Positions 34,415 through 43,670 of a stretch of 64,000 nucleotides of DNA are shown one piece after another. Positions within the stretch are counted from its first letter, which is position 1. Every line of letters starts with the position of its first letter. A program made the translations under genes and the position numbers. The notes below the pieces were generated by a model, which made no database searches, was not told where the DNA came from, and saw only the letters and a program-made list of their open reading frames with translations. The stretch covers positions 1 to 64,000 of the forward strand of contig NZ_JACJQA010000045.1 in the NCBI RefSeq assembly GCF_014696355.1, in the 5' to 3' direction. The stretch comes from Pseudanabaena sp. FACHB-1998 (GTDB lineage: Bacteria > Cyanobacteriota > Cyanobacteriia > Pseudanabaenales > Pseudanabaenaceae).

Positions 34415-37400
34415 ATGTCAAAAGTTCTGATTAGTAGTTTGATTGATGAAATCAATGCATTGTTGAGCCGCCCTGTAGGATCGGTATCGAGGAAAGCATC
34501 CCAAGATACAATTCACCAAAGAGAGCAGCTCAAACAGTTGCGATCGCATCTTGAAACCCTAACAGACGATGCTCATCTGGGTAACTTAGAGCAGCAATAT
34601 CAAGCTTTGGTAACGCGCTTACAAAGACCAGCCTATCCCCATAGTGAAGAGCCTTATGAAATTACCGTAAATGCTCAGATTAATACAGAGCGCACAACAG
34701 AAAAATCTAAAACAGATAAACTAGAAACATTGCCACCCCTATTAGTTAGCCCAGTAATTAGCAACTTATTTGGCGCTGAATCTGACTTAGTAATGGAGAC
34801 TAGCACCATGACAAATGGCACACCCGAACCTAATTCTACGTTTGTCAACGATCGCATGATTGCTGCTCTCCAGCAAGCGATTCAACAAACGCTGCAACAA
34901 GTAGTTAAGGAGTCTGTCCAGCTATCGGTACAGGAAGTAGTCAGCCAAACTCTCGCCGTCGAAAGGGCGCTTATGGTGGGTGAAATTTCTGCTAGTCTCA
35001 ATAAAATGGTGGAAGCTCAGCAGCAATCACAAATTAATCAAGAATTAATCAACTTAAATCAGCAAAAACAAAAGCTTAGTGCCGAAATATCGCAACTAGA
35101 AGGCGATCGGGCAAATTGGATGCAGCAGTTTCAAGCTTTTCAAAGCGCCCATCAAGAATCCTTAGATCGCTCATTGCAATCAGTTAATAACTATTTGCGA
35201 GATCAAATAACCGATACAGTGCAACAGACAATGGCAGGAACAGTAGCGAGTACTGTAAACCAGACTGTGGCTCAGACCTTACAAGATAATTTAATAAATC
35301 TATCATCCCCAACTGCCGACCCCATAGAGCCTAGCTCCGTCTCACCGCAGGAAGCTGAATTTGTCAACAAAGTCCAAGAGCAAACCGATCGCTTTTTATT
35401 ACATCTAGACGAAATGTTTAATTCCACATTTCGATCGCTAGAGCAGGATATTCAAAGCTATCAAAGCTCGATCGCGGCAAAACTAGATCACATTGAAACC
35501 CTTGAGCAAAAGGGAGAAGCCTTAATCAACGCCTTAGTTGATCGCATTAGCCAACAGTCGGAACAACAAGTTCCTAGTCCTAGAGTTATAACTAGCCCAG
35601 AGATCGTAACCTCTTTGCCTGAGTTACCCGATGATATTCCTATTCACTATCTCGAAACCGTAACTGAGCCTGCTGACGAAAATCTCATTAGTGCCTTATT
35701 AGCGGGTAATGAGTTTGGAGAACCTATTAGTGAAGTATCTGAAGTTAACGAGCTAGAGAATGATCTCCAGAATTTGGAATCACTTGCCGAAGTGGGTTTC
35801 ATCGAAATTGAACCCTTAGATATTGCCATGCCTTCCGAAGTGGGTTTTATCGAAATTGAACCCTCAGACATTTCCATATCTTCCGAAGTGGGTTTGGATG
35901 AATTTAGAGAAGATAGCGCCTCGGATGAGGTAGTTAGCTATCGTGAAGATATTGCAGAACTGGAATCTTTGATAGCCGCAGTCAACCCTAGGGAAGACAA
36001 GATCGAGCCTAATGTAACTGAATTTGAAAGCTTACTAGGAGCATCTCCAGACACTCTCTTTGAGAAGTCTATCGAAAAAGATACTGCCCCCAACCCTTTA
36101 ATTGATATTTCGCTAGATGGTCAGATTATTGAAGACCGTCAAAGCGCTTTGGCAGCAAGGGAGCTAAATCCAGACTTTGATGTAGAAGCCGCAACCCAAA
36201 TAGTTGAAATGTTCGATATGCGTAGAACTGATAGGGAAGAATCCCTCTTCAGGGAATATGATCAAGATTTACAGCAAATGGATATGGGTGATATCACTGA
36301 GCCTGTCACCCCTGAGCTTATGTTGTGGTTAGACGAGCGCAGTGAACAAACTCCCATTAATATAGTAGAAGTCTCACCAGATGAAGATTTAATGTCTTGG
36401 ATAGGCAGTGAAAATCTGGATATGGGCGAAAACTTTGCTCAAGAGAACTCTCAAGAACCTATTTTTAATCCTTCATCGGAGCTATTTATTAAGGGTAATA
36501 AAGATCGAAAAACTTTAAACAAAGAAAGTAATCAAAATATAGCCGTAGTTCAGGAAAGCTCAGACTATAAAATTACGGAACCAATTGAGCAATTTCTAAA
36601 CCGATCTCTCAGCGATCAAGCGGAAGATTCAGAGGAATCGCTGATTCTACTGACTAATAAATCTAATGACAATGCTAATGATTTTCCAGAATGGGAAGAT
36701 TCGTTAGTTAATGAACTCAGTTCTGACCTCGAACGTCTTGAATCTGGGATTGGGGGCGATCCATTGATTGCGGCTAATCTTGATCAGTTTATTCGCAATA
36801 CACCCTATGCTTTCACTAGCTGGGATGCGGAAGAATCTGAGTCCTATCCCACGATCATTGATATCTCTGTGGGAGAACCGAATAAAGAGGTTACCCCCCA
36901 ACCATCGTCTCTAGAGTCTTCAGATATACCACAAATCATTGAGAATCCGAATGCTCTATTTATAGAGCAGTTTGCGGACTCATTTACCAATTCTTCTGAC
37001 GATACTTCACTTATTTTTCAATCCAGAGAACAATTAGAAGTTGATAATCCAGACTCTCTAGGATCACCCTTTGATACGGAATCTAAGGAAATACCTGAAA
37101 TATTTGATAATCCTGATTCATTATTCGATTCCAATGCCGACGAAAGAGAAAATACTAGAACGGAAGCTGCATCTAGTGATGATATGGATGCGATTTTTGC
37201 TGAGGTAATAGCTGAAAATGCTGCCAAACATACATCACCACCCACACCCTTTGACAGTGATGATGAACTTGACCAGTTATTTGTGCGATCGCCTGAAGTC
37301 GCTGAAGTCCCTGAAGTCTCTGAAGCTAATATATTTTCGTCAAATCTTGAACAAGACTATCTCAATGATCTTTCTAGCAACACTCTCCAATCTGAATCCG

Positions 37401-39979
37401 TAGACAAAACAAACACAAATTCCCTTGAAAATGAGAATAATTTTAATACTCTTTTATTTGGGTTTGATCCTGTAACTGAAAGTGAACATGTATTCAATCA
37501 GTTTGATACTTCCGAAACTCATCGCCGCGAAGATATTGATACCGTAATGCAATCATTGTCACCAGATAGGAGCGAAGGTATTGATTTTGGTGCAGAGACA
37601 ATACAGGATTCGATAACTTTTTCAGAACCAATTGAAATTATTGAAGAGTTAGATACAATTCTGCAAGGATTTGCGTCTACTGAAATGACAAGTAGTGCTT
37701 CAGACGCAACCAGTTTTATTGCCATTGAAGATGCGCCAACCGTTTTAGAAGACCCTACAGAAAATCTCATTCAAGACAATGATTGGAGTAGTGTTTTAGA
37801 GCAAATAGAGGCAACTCTAGTCCAGCCAATTTCTAAGGAGAAATCTGAGAATAAGCCTAGTGAAAGTGCGGCAGAGCTTTCAGCAGATGAGTTTTTCGCA
37901 TCTTTAGAATATGAAAAGCTGAATAGTTTCGCCGATTCTGTAGACAAGCCTAAATCGGTTGCTTCTTCTTTAACTTCCTCAACTTCCTCAAATATAGCGA
38001 TCGCCAACATTGATGAGGCAAACTTTAATGATTTAGATGGTGACCTCGATAATTTCGGTAGTGATAATGATGAGGATGAAGACTTATTGCTCAATGAGTT
38101 TGCGGATTCCCAAAACAATAAATTTGATAATGAGTGGGATAACCTGCTTAACGATCTCAATTCTTTTAATTTTAAAGAACCACTACTGGATGAGCATCGC
38201 GAGCAACTTGGGCTATCTTCCGTCGCACCTATTACAGACTCCTTAGATAATGTTCTTGACATTGATTCATTGGTATTAGAATCTCGTAGTCAATCCTTAA
38301 TTCCCGCACCACCAGAGAAAGAAGTTTATAGCCTTAATGACAATTGGATTTTAGGTGTAGATTTTGGTAGCACTGCCATTCGGGTTAGTCTACTCAATGC
38401 GAATACAGGTAAAGTATATCCGCTCTATCTAGATGAAGCTGATGAAATGCCCTGTAAGTTAGTGTGGGATTCCGATCATAGCCTTGACGATCCCATAAAT
38501 AAAGAGATTCGAGTGCTTGTTAAAAAGAATCAAAGTTCTAGTTTAGAAGAAGGAGAAATGGCTTTAGTCCATTTCAAGCAATTCTTAAAATTAGGGCTTC
38601 CCTATCGAGGAGTCAGTACTTGGCAGCCAATACTTCAATGGACAGACAATTGCCAAGTCAGTCTTCGGTGGTTAATTGCGGGACTAAAAAATCTATTGGA
38701 ACAAATTCAAACTCGTTCCAATCATCCCAAATTACCTGATGTTGGTTTAATTCTCTTAAAGCTAAGTGGAGTTGTCTTTGGTTATCCCTCAAATTGGTCG
38801 GACACCTATATCTTAAATGTCCGCGAAGCAATTCTGAAGGCGGGCTTAGTCGCGCAACCAGAGCAGGTAATGTCGGTCGAACAGGCGATCGCCCCCGTTG
38901 TGTCTTTACTGCACGATCAGAAACTCTCTCAAGAAATTACGCTGTTAATTGATGCAGGTGCTGTTACGACCAGTCTTTGCTTAACTAAAGGGATAAATAA
39001 ACAAGCAATAGATCGCTCTAAGATTCATGTACGCAGTCTGGACTATGCAGGGCTAAGTATTAGTCAAGATATTATTGTGCAGTTGTTCTATCCCCATTGG
39101 CAATTAATCACTAATCCTAATCGTCATCTTTTCAAATTCGATCATCTAAGCATTCCAGAGATTGGCGTATCTGCACCCCAGCAACGTAGCCTCCTTCAGC
39201 AGTATCTATTGAGTTCTCAAATTGGACAACAAATGATGGATCTTGCCGATCGCGTCAAAGCTACATTTGGTAGAGATAGCAATCTTGAGACATGGAATGA
39301 AGAAATCTTGGGGCAGCCTATTGTGGTGCTACGTCGTGAATTGGAAAACTTGATTTTGCAACCATTTATTCAACGACTTAACCGAGAACTTAACTTTATT
39401 CTCAGTAATGCGGGGATTTTAGGAGAAGATGTGCATCAAGTATTATTACTTGGTAGTACGGTAAATATCCCGCTTCTATCGCGTTGGCTGTCTCAAAAAC
39501 TCCCCAATGCAGTTATTGATCCTGTATCTACTTCGATAGTTGCCACAGGCTTAGCAGTTTCTCCACTCTATCCTAATTTCCACGATGTGGCTCGTCAGCA
39601 ATATTCTGACTATTTCCTGTTACAAGAAATTTGTCGCTTAAATCTAACTAAATCCATTAATCCCACTCAACTCCTAAAGAATTTACAAATGCGTGGCATT
39701 AATATCAAATCCTGTCGCGATCGCATTCTCACCATTTTGCAAGGAGATTTGCCTGAAGGACTTTTCCCTTGGCAAGAAGTGGAACAGGGCGTGGTACTGG
39801 AAGATCCGACTCTCAGTAGTGAGCTATTTTCTGGACGATTATTTGAGTTGGAGACTGATGGCACATATCAGCCTAATATCGCTAAGTTCCAACAACTGCG
39901 TGTTTATTTACAAGCGATCGTTGGCAATATGAGCCAAACTCTGAGCGAACCGCTTGTTTTTCCTGAGGTTAATGTATAG
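34415..39979 (+). CDS. Giant Hsp70-related protein with coiled coil and long acidic linker
   Basis: A protein of 1854 residues, a single open frame. Residues about 1-60 are helical. About 145-250 form a Gln-rich coiled coil (LQQAIQQTLQQVVKESVQL, SQINQELINLNQQKQKLS). About 320-370 form a second helical part. About 410-1295 are very acidic and Ser/Glu/Asp-rich, predicted disordered. The last 540 residues are an Hsp70/actin-fold ATPase: GVDFGSTAIRVSLL (phosphate-1, about 1314), PEQVMSVEQAIAPVV, LLIDAGAVTTSL (phosphate-2, about 1510) and LLLGSTVNIPLLSRWL (adenosine region). The usual Hsp70 substrate-binding domain is missing, and the ATPase is at the C-terminus, not the N-terminus. A scaffold or chaperone-like ATPase is likely. 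Confidence 0.75.
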   Translation: MSKVLISSLIDEINALLSRPVGSVSRKASQDTIHQREQLKQLRSHLETLTDDAHLGNLEQQYQALVTRLQRPAYPHSEEPYEITVNAQINTERTTEKSKTDKLETLPPLLVSPVISNLFGAESDLVMETSTMTNGTPEPNSTFVNDRMIAALQQAIQQTLQQVVKESVQLSVQEVVSQTLAVERALMVGEISASLNKMVEAQQQSQINQELINLNQQKQKLSAEISQLEGDRANWMQQFQAFQSAHQESLDRSLQSVNNYLRDQITDTVQQTMAGTVASTVNQTVAQTLQDNLINLSSPTADPIEPSSVSPQEAEFVNKVQEQTDRFLLHLDEMFNSTFRSLEQDIQSYQSSIAAKLDHIETLEQKGEALINALVDRISQQSEQQVPSPRVITSPEIVTSLPELPDDIPIHYLETVTEPADENLISALLAGNEFGEPISEVSEVNELENDLQNLESLAEVGFIEIEPLDIAMPSEVGFIEIEPSDISISSEVGLDEFREDSASDEVVSYREDIAELESLIAAVNPREDKIEPNVTEFESLLGASPDTLFEKSIEKDTAPNPLIDISLDGQIIEDRQSALAARELNPDFDVEAATQIVEMFDMRRTDREESLFREYDQDLQQMDMGDITEPVTPELMLWLDERSEQTPINIVEVSPDEDLMSWIGSENLDMGENFAQENSQEPIFNPSSELFIKGNKDRKTLNKESNQNIAVVQESSDYKITEPIEQFLNRSLSDQAEDSEESLILLTNKSNDNANDFPEWEDSLVNELSSDLERLESGIGGDPLIAANLDQFIRNTPYAFTSWDAEESESYPTIIDISVGEPNKEVTPQPSSLESSDIPQIIENPNALFIEQFADSFTNSSDDTSLIFQSREQLEVDNPDSLGSPFDTESKEIPEIFDNPDSLFDSNADERENTRTEAASSDDMDAIFAEVIAENAAKHTSPPTPFDSDDELDQLFVRSPEVAEVPEVSEANIFSSNLEQDYLNDLSSNTLQSESVDKTNTNSLENENNFNTLLFGFDPVTESEHVFNQFDTSETHRREDIDTVMQSLSPDRSEGIDFGAETIQDSITFSEPIEIIEELDTILQGFASTEMTSSASDATSFIAIEDAPTVLEDPTENLIQDNDWSSVLEQIEATLVQPISKEKSENKPSESAAELSADEFFASLEYEKLNSFADSVDKPKSVASSLTSSTSSNIAIANIDEANFNDLDGDLDNFGSDNDEDEDLLLNEFADSQNNKFDNEWDNLLNDLNSFNFKEPLLDEHREQLGLSSVAPITDSLDNVLDIDSLVLESRSQSLIPAPPEKEVYSLNDNWILGVDFGSTAIRVSLLNANTGKVYPLYLDEADEMPCKLVWDSDHSLDDPINKEIRVLVKKNQSSSLEEGEMALVHFKQFLKLGLPYRGVSTWQPILQWTDNCQVSLRWLIAGLKNLLEQIQTRSNHPKLPDVGLILLKLSGVVFGYPSNWSDTYILNVREAILKAGLVAQPEQVMSVEQAIAPVVSLLHDQKLSQEITLLIDAGAVTTSLCLTKGINKQAIDRSKIHVRSLDYAGLSISQDIIVQLFYPHWQLITNPNRHLFKFDHLSIPEIGVSAPQQRSLLQQYLLSSQIGQQMMDLADRVKATFGRDSNLETWNEEILGQPIVVLRRELENLILQPFIQRLNRELNFILSNAGILGEDVHQVLLLGSTVNIPLLSRWLSQKLPNAVIDPVSTSIVATGLAVSPLYPNFHDVARQQYSDYFLLQEICRLNLTKSINPTQLLKNLQMRGINIKSCRDRILTILQGDLPEGLFPWQEVEQGVVLEDPTLSSELFSGRLFELETDGTYQPNIAKFQQLRVYLQAIVGNMSQTLSEPLVFPEVNV
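35789..35888 (+). repeat. 48-nt tandem coding repeat
   Basis: Within the Hsp70-related gene a 48-nt unit encodes EVGFIEIEPLDIAMPS, then EVGFIEIEPSDISISS, then a third start EVGLDEF. The units begin at 35789, 35837 and 35885. It shows recent growth of the acidic linker by duplication. Confidence 0.85.
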
Positions 39980-40003
39980 CTGTTGCCATTCTTAATTAGG
40001 ACA

Positions 40004-40060
40004 CAAAACCCAAGAAAGGAGTTGCGGCGCGAATCGCCGCAACTCCTTTCTTGGGTTTTG
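40004..40060. terminator. Long 26-bp hairpin after the Hsp70-related gene
   Basis: CAAAACCCAAGAAAGGAGTT and GCGGCG are mirrored by CGCCGC and AACTCCTTTCTTGGGTTTTG around CGAAT. The left flank ATTAGGACA matches (as reverse complement) the TGTCCTAA right flank of the 115-bp elements, linking the families. Confidence 0.85.
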
Positions 40061-40099
40061 AACAGCTTCTCCACTTTGAGCAGTACTAATCACTTCCCA

Positions 40100-40132
40100 G
40101 AGCAATAGCGGTGCGGCGCACCGCTATTGCTC
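40100..40132. repeat. Perfect 15-bp hairpin
   Basis: GAGCAATAGCGGTGC / GCACCGCTATTGCTC with a GGC loop. It lies 6 bp beyond the stop codon of the minus-strand deaminase gene and can terminate it. Confidence 0.85.
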
Positions 40133-40137
40133 CTAAG

Positions 40138-41484
40138 CTAAAAATTGATTAAATCATCTAACTCAGCATAATCAGGTAGAGTCGTATCAATCTTCATTCC
40201 ATTTCTAAATACAAGGCGATCGCTTTGAGGGCGAGATAGCAACTCGTTATAACTACGCGCCTTAAATAGCGAAAAATCCGCAGCTTGCCCGACCGAAATA
40301 TTCCCAGTGGGTAAGCCCATTAGAGAGGCGGGGCGCGTCGTCACCGACTCAATCCAATTTCCATAGGGAGTATCAAGATGCGAAATCTTCGTTCCCATCG
40401 TAAAAACTTGCAGCATGTCATGATCGCCAAATCCATAGAAAGGATCGCGACAGTTATCACTAGAAATCGCCACGTTTACTCCAGCCGCATCCAATTCGCG
40501 CACTAAGGTTACCCCACGCCAGCGCGGAGTTCTCTCAGCAACCCGATCTTGTAAATACAAATTGCACATAGGCAAGCTGACAATACCCACATTTGCCGCC
40601 TTTACAAGGGCGATCGTTTCATTCGCTGTTTCCTCATCCTGCACCGCCAGACTACAACAGTGACCGCAGACAATTTGCGATTTAAAATCGTGCTTCAAAG
40701 CTGCCGCCGCCACTCGATACAAGGTGCGAGATTCAGGATCGTTATTTTCATCGGTATGAAAATCTAGGCAAAGATTTCTTTCTATCGCTAAGGTCATAAT
40801 CCTTGCTAAGAACTGATCGAATTCAGGAACCATATGGGCAATTCCGCCAATGATGCCACCAAGATCAGCGATCGCATCAGCAAACTTTTCACCCTCAGGG
40901 GTTACAAAAAAAGAAAGTGGTACTAAAGAAACAGCCTGTAAGGTAATTTTTTCTTTCCATTTCTCTCGTAACTCCCTAAATACTTGGAAAGTAGTTTCAA
41001 ACTGATGCGGAGGACAATCTAAGTGCGTGCGAATTGCTCTGGTTCCATGAGCATAGCTACATTTCAGCCCAAACTCCATGCGGCGATAAAGATCATCATA
41101 GCTCCAGTTACCCTGCTCTGTGCAATCGCGATAAATCCCTTTAAGCGCCCCTTGAAAAGTTCCATCCAAGTTAGGACTGCGTTCCCAAATATGTCCCTTA
41201 TCGAGATGAGTATGGAGATCGCTAAAGCAAGGAATCAGCATTCCTTGCTTTGCATCAATAATTGGCAAGCTTTCCAGAGCAATGCTGTTGGCGATCGAAT
41301 CTGGAGAGTTGGCGATAACCTTGGCAATCTGACCATCACGGATTTCGAGGTGACAAGGAAAAAGGCGATCGCGCTGTAATGTAGGAATGAGAGGAAGATC
41401 TAAATTTTGCTCTCGAAATGAGCTATCAATCAAACAATCTGGAATCCGAACATTAACGATCCAATAATGCGAAGGTTCTGGCAT
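40138..41484 (-). CDS. Cytosine deaminase-like amidohydrolase
   Basis: A protein of 448 residues. Amidohydrolase metal motifs are in order: FSDLHTHLDKGHIW, DFHTDENNDPES, VCGHCCSLAV and ISSDNCRDPFYGFG (metal Asp). The HTHLDK opening and SSDNCRDPF tail resemble cytosine deaminase and the related isoguanine or N-isopropylammelide hydrolases. It would deaminate a pyrimidine or triazine in the cytosol. It is monocistronic. The exact substrate is not certain. Confidence 0.85.
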   Translation of the reverse strand: MPEPSHYWIVNVRIPDCLIDSSFREQNLDLPLIPTLQRDRLFPCHLEIRDGQIAKVIANSPDSIANSIALESLPIIDAKQGMLIPCFSDLHTHLDKGHIWERSPNLDGTFQGALKGIYRDCTEQGNWSYDDLYRRMEFGLKCSYAHGTRAIRTHLDCPPHQFETTFQVFRELREKWKEKITLQAVSLVPLSFFVTPEGEKFADAIADLGGIIGGIAHMVPEFDQFLARIMTLAIERNLCLDFHTDENNDPESRTLYRVAAAALKHDFKSQIVCGHCCSLAVQDEETANETIALVKAANVGIVSLPMCNLYLQDRVAERTPRWRGVTLVRELDAAGVNVAISSDNCRDPFYGFGDHDMLQVFTMGTKISHLDTPYGNWIESVTTRPASLMGLPTGNISVGQAADFSLFKARSYNELLSRPQSDRLVFRNGMKIDTTLPDYAELDDLINF

Positions 41485-41580
41485 GAGGCTGATTTATTTA
41501 ACGCACGAGCTAGTAGGGAAAACTTACAGTACATATTACTGTGAAATCTGGCTTAGAAAAGACAAGCAAACTACCTTCTC

Positions 41581-41637
41581 CCAAACCCAATAAGATAAAG
41601 GCAGCGCATTGCGCTGCCTTTATCTTATTGGGTTTGG
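41581..41637. terminator. Perfect 27-bp hairpin
   Basis: CCAAACCCAATAAGATAAAG and GCAGCGC are mirrored exactly around ATT. It lies between the minus-strand aroQ and deaminase genes, 16 bp past the aroQ stop. Confidence 0.87.
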
Positions 41638-41652
41638 TTTTTAATTCACCAA

Positions 41653-42084
41653 TTAGCTTAAGTGTGTGACTAAAGCTCGTAAGCCTAAGCGATAGCTTTC
41701 TGCGCCGAAGCCGCTAATTTGCCCGATCGCGATGGGGGCGATAAAAGAATGATGGCGAAATTCTTCGCGTTTGTGAATATTGCTGAGATGGACTTCTACG
41801 GTGGGGATATTTACTGAGGCGATCGCATCTCTTAGCGCCACACTTGTATGGGTTAAGCCCCCGGGATTGATTAATAGACCTTGTTGTACTTGAAAGGCGG
41901 CATGGATAGCATCAATTAGGACACCTTCGTGATTCGATTGCAAAAAGCTCAATTCTGCGCCCAACTCGGTTGCGTCTTGGGTTAGGCGATCGTTGATTTG
42001 GGCTAAGGTGGTGCTGCCATATATCTCTGGCTCGCGTAAGCCGAGCATATTGAGGTTTGGTCCATGCAGTACCAAGATTTTCAT
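41653..42084 (-). CDS. aroQ: 3-dehydroquinate dehydratase, type II
   Basis: A protein of 143 residues. The type II enzyme motifs are [20 protein letters not shown] (flexible lid with catalytic Tyr), [46 protein letters not shown] and [11 protein letters not shown]. It removes water from 3-dehydroquinate in the shikimate pathway and forms a dodecamer. Length is normal. Confidence 0.96.
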   Translation of the reverse strand: MKILVLHGPNLNMLGLREPEIYGSTTLAQINDRLTQDATELGAELSFLQSNHEGVLIDAIHAAFQVQQGLLINPGGLTHTSVALRDAIASVNIPTVEVHLSNIHKREEFRHHSFIAPIAIGQISGFGAESYRLGLRALVTHLS

Positions 42085-42117
42085 TGTGCTTATTTTTTGC
42101 TGTGTATCTCGTGATTA

Positions 42118-42152
42118 AGAGTATAGGCGGCGCATTGGGTCGCCTATACTCT
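42118..42152. repeat. Hairpin, AGAGTATAGGCG arms
   Basis: AGAGTATAGGCG / CGCCTATACTCT around GCGCATTGGGT, followed by a T-run in the plus direction. It lies between ccmK and aroQ, both on the minus strand. Confidence 0.75.
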
Positions 42153-42205
42153 ATTTTTTTGGTAGTGAGCAATGCAGCGATCGCGCGGCACATATTATTG
42201 ATTGT

Positions 42206-42532
42206 TTATCGGAATTGCTCAAGTGCTGAGCTAAAGCGCATCGTCTTAGTAATCGCTTCGACGTTCTCGTGGGGACGGGGAATTATAGTCGCCGAAAGAA
42301 ATAGAGCCTTATCTTTGGAACTTAAGACTTCAATTTTTTTGGCGGCTTCTACGCCTGCTTCTACGGCTCTTTTGACATCGCCAACTGACCCCCGAATGAT
42401 GATGGTTAGGCGAGCGCCGCTAACTTTTTCGTAGCCAACAAAGGTAACTTTGGCGGCTTTAACCATTGTGTCAGCGACGGAAAGTGCTGGAGGATGTCCT
42501 AGCACCTCAACCAAACCAACTGCCATTCCCAT
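42206..42532 (-). CDS. Carboxysome shell protein, CcmK family
   Basis: A protein of 108 residues with one bacterial microcompartment (BMC) domain: VGLVEVLGHPPALSVADTM, then VKAAKVTFVGYEK, IIIRGSVGDVKRAVEAG and IIPRPHENVEAI. The pore loop reads K-V-S-G-A-R (36-41) where CcmK2 has K-I-G-S-G-R. An extra stretch (about 66-80, KIEVLSSKDKALFLS) precedes the last strand, longer than in CcmK1/2. It has a strong SD (AAGGAGA) 6 bp before the start. It is encoded alone, away from any ccmLMNO genes in view, so it is a satellite shell hexamer subunit. The symbol is left open because CcmK3-K6 cannot be separated by eye. Confidence 0.88.
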   Translation of the reverse strand: MGMAVGLVEVLGHPPALSVADTMVKAAKVTFVGYEKVSGARLTIIIRGSVGDVKRAVEAGVEAAKKIEVLSSKDKALFLSATIIPRPHENVEAITKTMRFSSALEQFR

Positions 42533-42783
42533 AAAATCTCCTTGCGCTTAATAAAACAGCTAATAAATCAATAAGTAACGATAATTATCTTAAATTTTTT
42601 GTTTTTAATACTTTATGGAGACTTGGCTCCTAAAAATATCTTGTAGCTAGTTATAAGGTTGCCTTTGACAGGTTTCTTAATAACTTAGGCTTAGTTTTTT
42701 AACAGTCTCCATCATAAATCTCAATGGTATCGATTGAATGATATGCATCGTTTATTAAGGCTATAAACAAATGTAAATAATAA
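42533..42783. promoter_or_regulatory. AT-rich leader upstream of the satellite ccmK gene
   Basis: A non-coding gap of 294 bp up to the DUF1499 gene, strongly AT-rich. It holds the ribosome site AAGGAGA close to the ccmK start on the minus strand. A loose inverted pair (TTTATGGAGACT and AGTCTCCATCATAAA, about 85 bp apart) is visible. No gene is seen. Confidence 0.4.
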
Positions 42784-42828
42784 AAAGCAAAAAAAAAGAG
42801 GTGCTATGCACCTCTTTTTTTTTGCTTT
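42784..42828. terminator. A/T-tract hairpin terminator
   Basis: AAAGCAAAAAAAAAGAGGTGC / GCACCTCTTTTTTTTTGCTTT with a TAT loop. It is an efficient intrinsic terminator for the minus-strand DUF1499 gene; one arm covers two bases of its stop codon. Confidence 0.9.
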
Positions 42829-43348
42829 ATGCAAACTTGCTACGAATCGACTCAATGCGATCGCGGTTTACACCAAGATCGGATTTGCCTAAACGGGATG
42901 CAGAGCGAACTTCAATGATTGACTTATCGGTATTTAGATAAAACTCCACGTCATCGACATAACCCATAAAAGCGCTAGTAAACTCAGCGTAGATATAGTT
43001 ACCGTCAGCAGTGATGATTTTGGTGCGAGGCAAACTTTTAATTAAAGCTTGGAGATCGGCTAGAGCCTTGGCGGGATCACCTGTGTAGGTTAAGGGGGCA
43101 ATCTGATGCTCTGGATCGCTGCTTTGGCTAGAAACACAGTTAGGGGAGTCGGGGCAAGCGAGCAGTTTGTTATCAGTAACGCCTAAGTTAGCGGGACGTG
43201 TGCCAGAAAAAGAAAAAAGTGCCATAGGTGTTGCGATCGCAGAATTTAAAGAATGGGTAAGAGAATTTGCGGAAGCGGTGGGAGCAAAGCCAAAATAGGC
43301 AAGGGTAACAAAATAAATGCTTGCGGCGATCGCGACAAGTTTAGACAT
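42827..43348 (-). CDS. DUF1499 family exported protein
   Basis: A protein of 173 residues. It has a signal peptide (about 1-28, ending ASANS). The DUF1499 core shows in LLACPDSPNCVSSQ, then SDPEHQIAPLTYTGD, YIYAEFTSAFMGYVDDVEFY, and IEVRSASRLGKSDLGVNRDR. It is a small periplasmic or thylakoid-lumen protein family of unknown chemistry, common in cyanobacteria and plastids. Monocistronic. Confidence 0.88.
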   Translation of the reverse strand: MSKLVAIAASIYFVTLAYFGFAPTASANSLTHSLNSAIATPMALFSFSGTRPANLGVTDNKLLACPDSPNCVSSQSSDPEHQIAPLTYTGDPAKALADLQALIKSLPRTKIITADGNYIYAEFTSAFMGYVDDVEFYLNTDKSIIEVRSASRLGKSDLGVNRDRIESIRSKFA

Positions 43349-43451
43349 AGTTGCTAGTTACTAGTTTTGTTGAATTGCTGAGTATTTATACGCAATTGAT
43401 TATGCCATTTAGTTTCTGGTTAGTTCTATATGTCTATAGGAACGGATTGCA

Positions 43452-43480
43452 TTGAGGGAGTGCGCCAAGCACTCCCTCAA
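43452..43480. repeat. Short hairpin, TTGAGGGAGTGC arms
   Basis: TTGAGGGAGTGC / GCACTCCCTCAA with a GCCAA loop. It is the first of three hairpins in the 318-bp gap between the DUF1499 and MAPEG genes. Confidence 0.75.
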
Positions 43481-43538
43481 CCTATTTAAGATTGGCTAAA
43501 GAGTTAGGCTTTGAAGTAAGTAGCTATGCATAATTAAA

Positions 43539-43589
43539 AACCCCAAAACCTGTGGCGCACGCGCAGCGTGCGCCACAGGTTTTGGGGTT
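43539..43589. repeat. Perfect 24-bp hairpin
   Basis: AACCCCAAAACCTGTGGCGC and ACGC are mirrored exactly around GCA. Its stem sequence is unlike those of its neighbours but shares the GGCGC-type apex. Confidence 0.87.
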
Positions 43590-43613
43590 GGGTTTATATT
43601 TAATTTTGCTTAG

Positions 43614-43670
43614 ATAAGTAATAGCAAATTAAGAAATGGCGTAGCCATTTCTTAATTTGCTATTACTTAT
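43614..43670. terminator. 27-bp hairpin overlapping the MAPEG stop codon
   Basis: ATAAGTAATAGCAAATTAAG and AAATGGC are mirrored exactly around GTA. The right arm contains the TAA stop of the minus-strand MAPEG gene (43667-43669). Confidence 0.88.

Noticed and set aside
37771-38262. Minus-strand open frame of 163 codons inside the Hsp70-related gene
   Set aside because: It is Ser/Leu-rich, as expected from the complement of Glu/Asp/Ser codons in the acidic linker; no start signal or motif.
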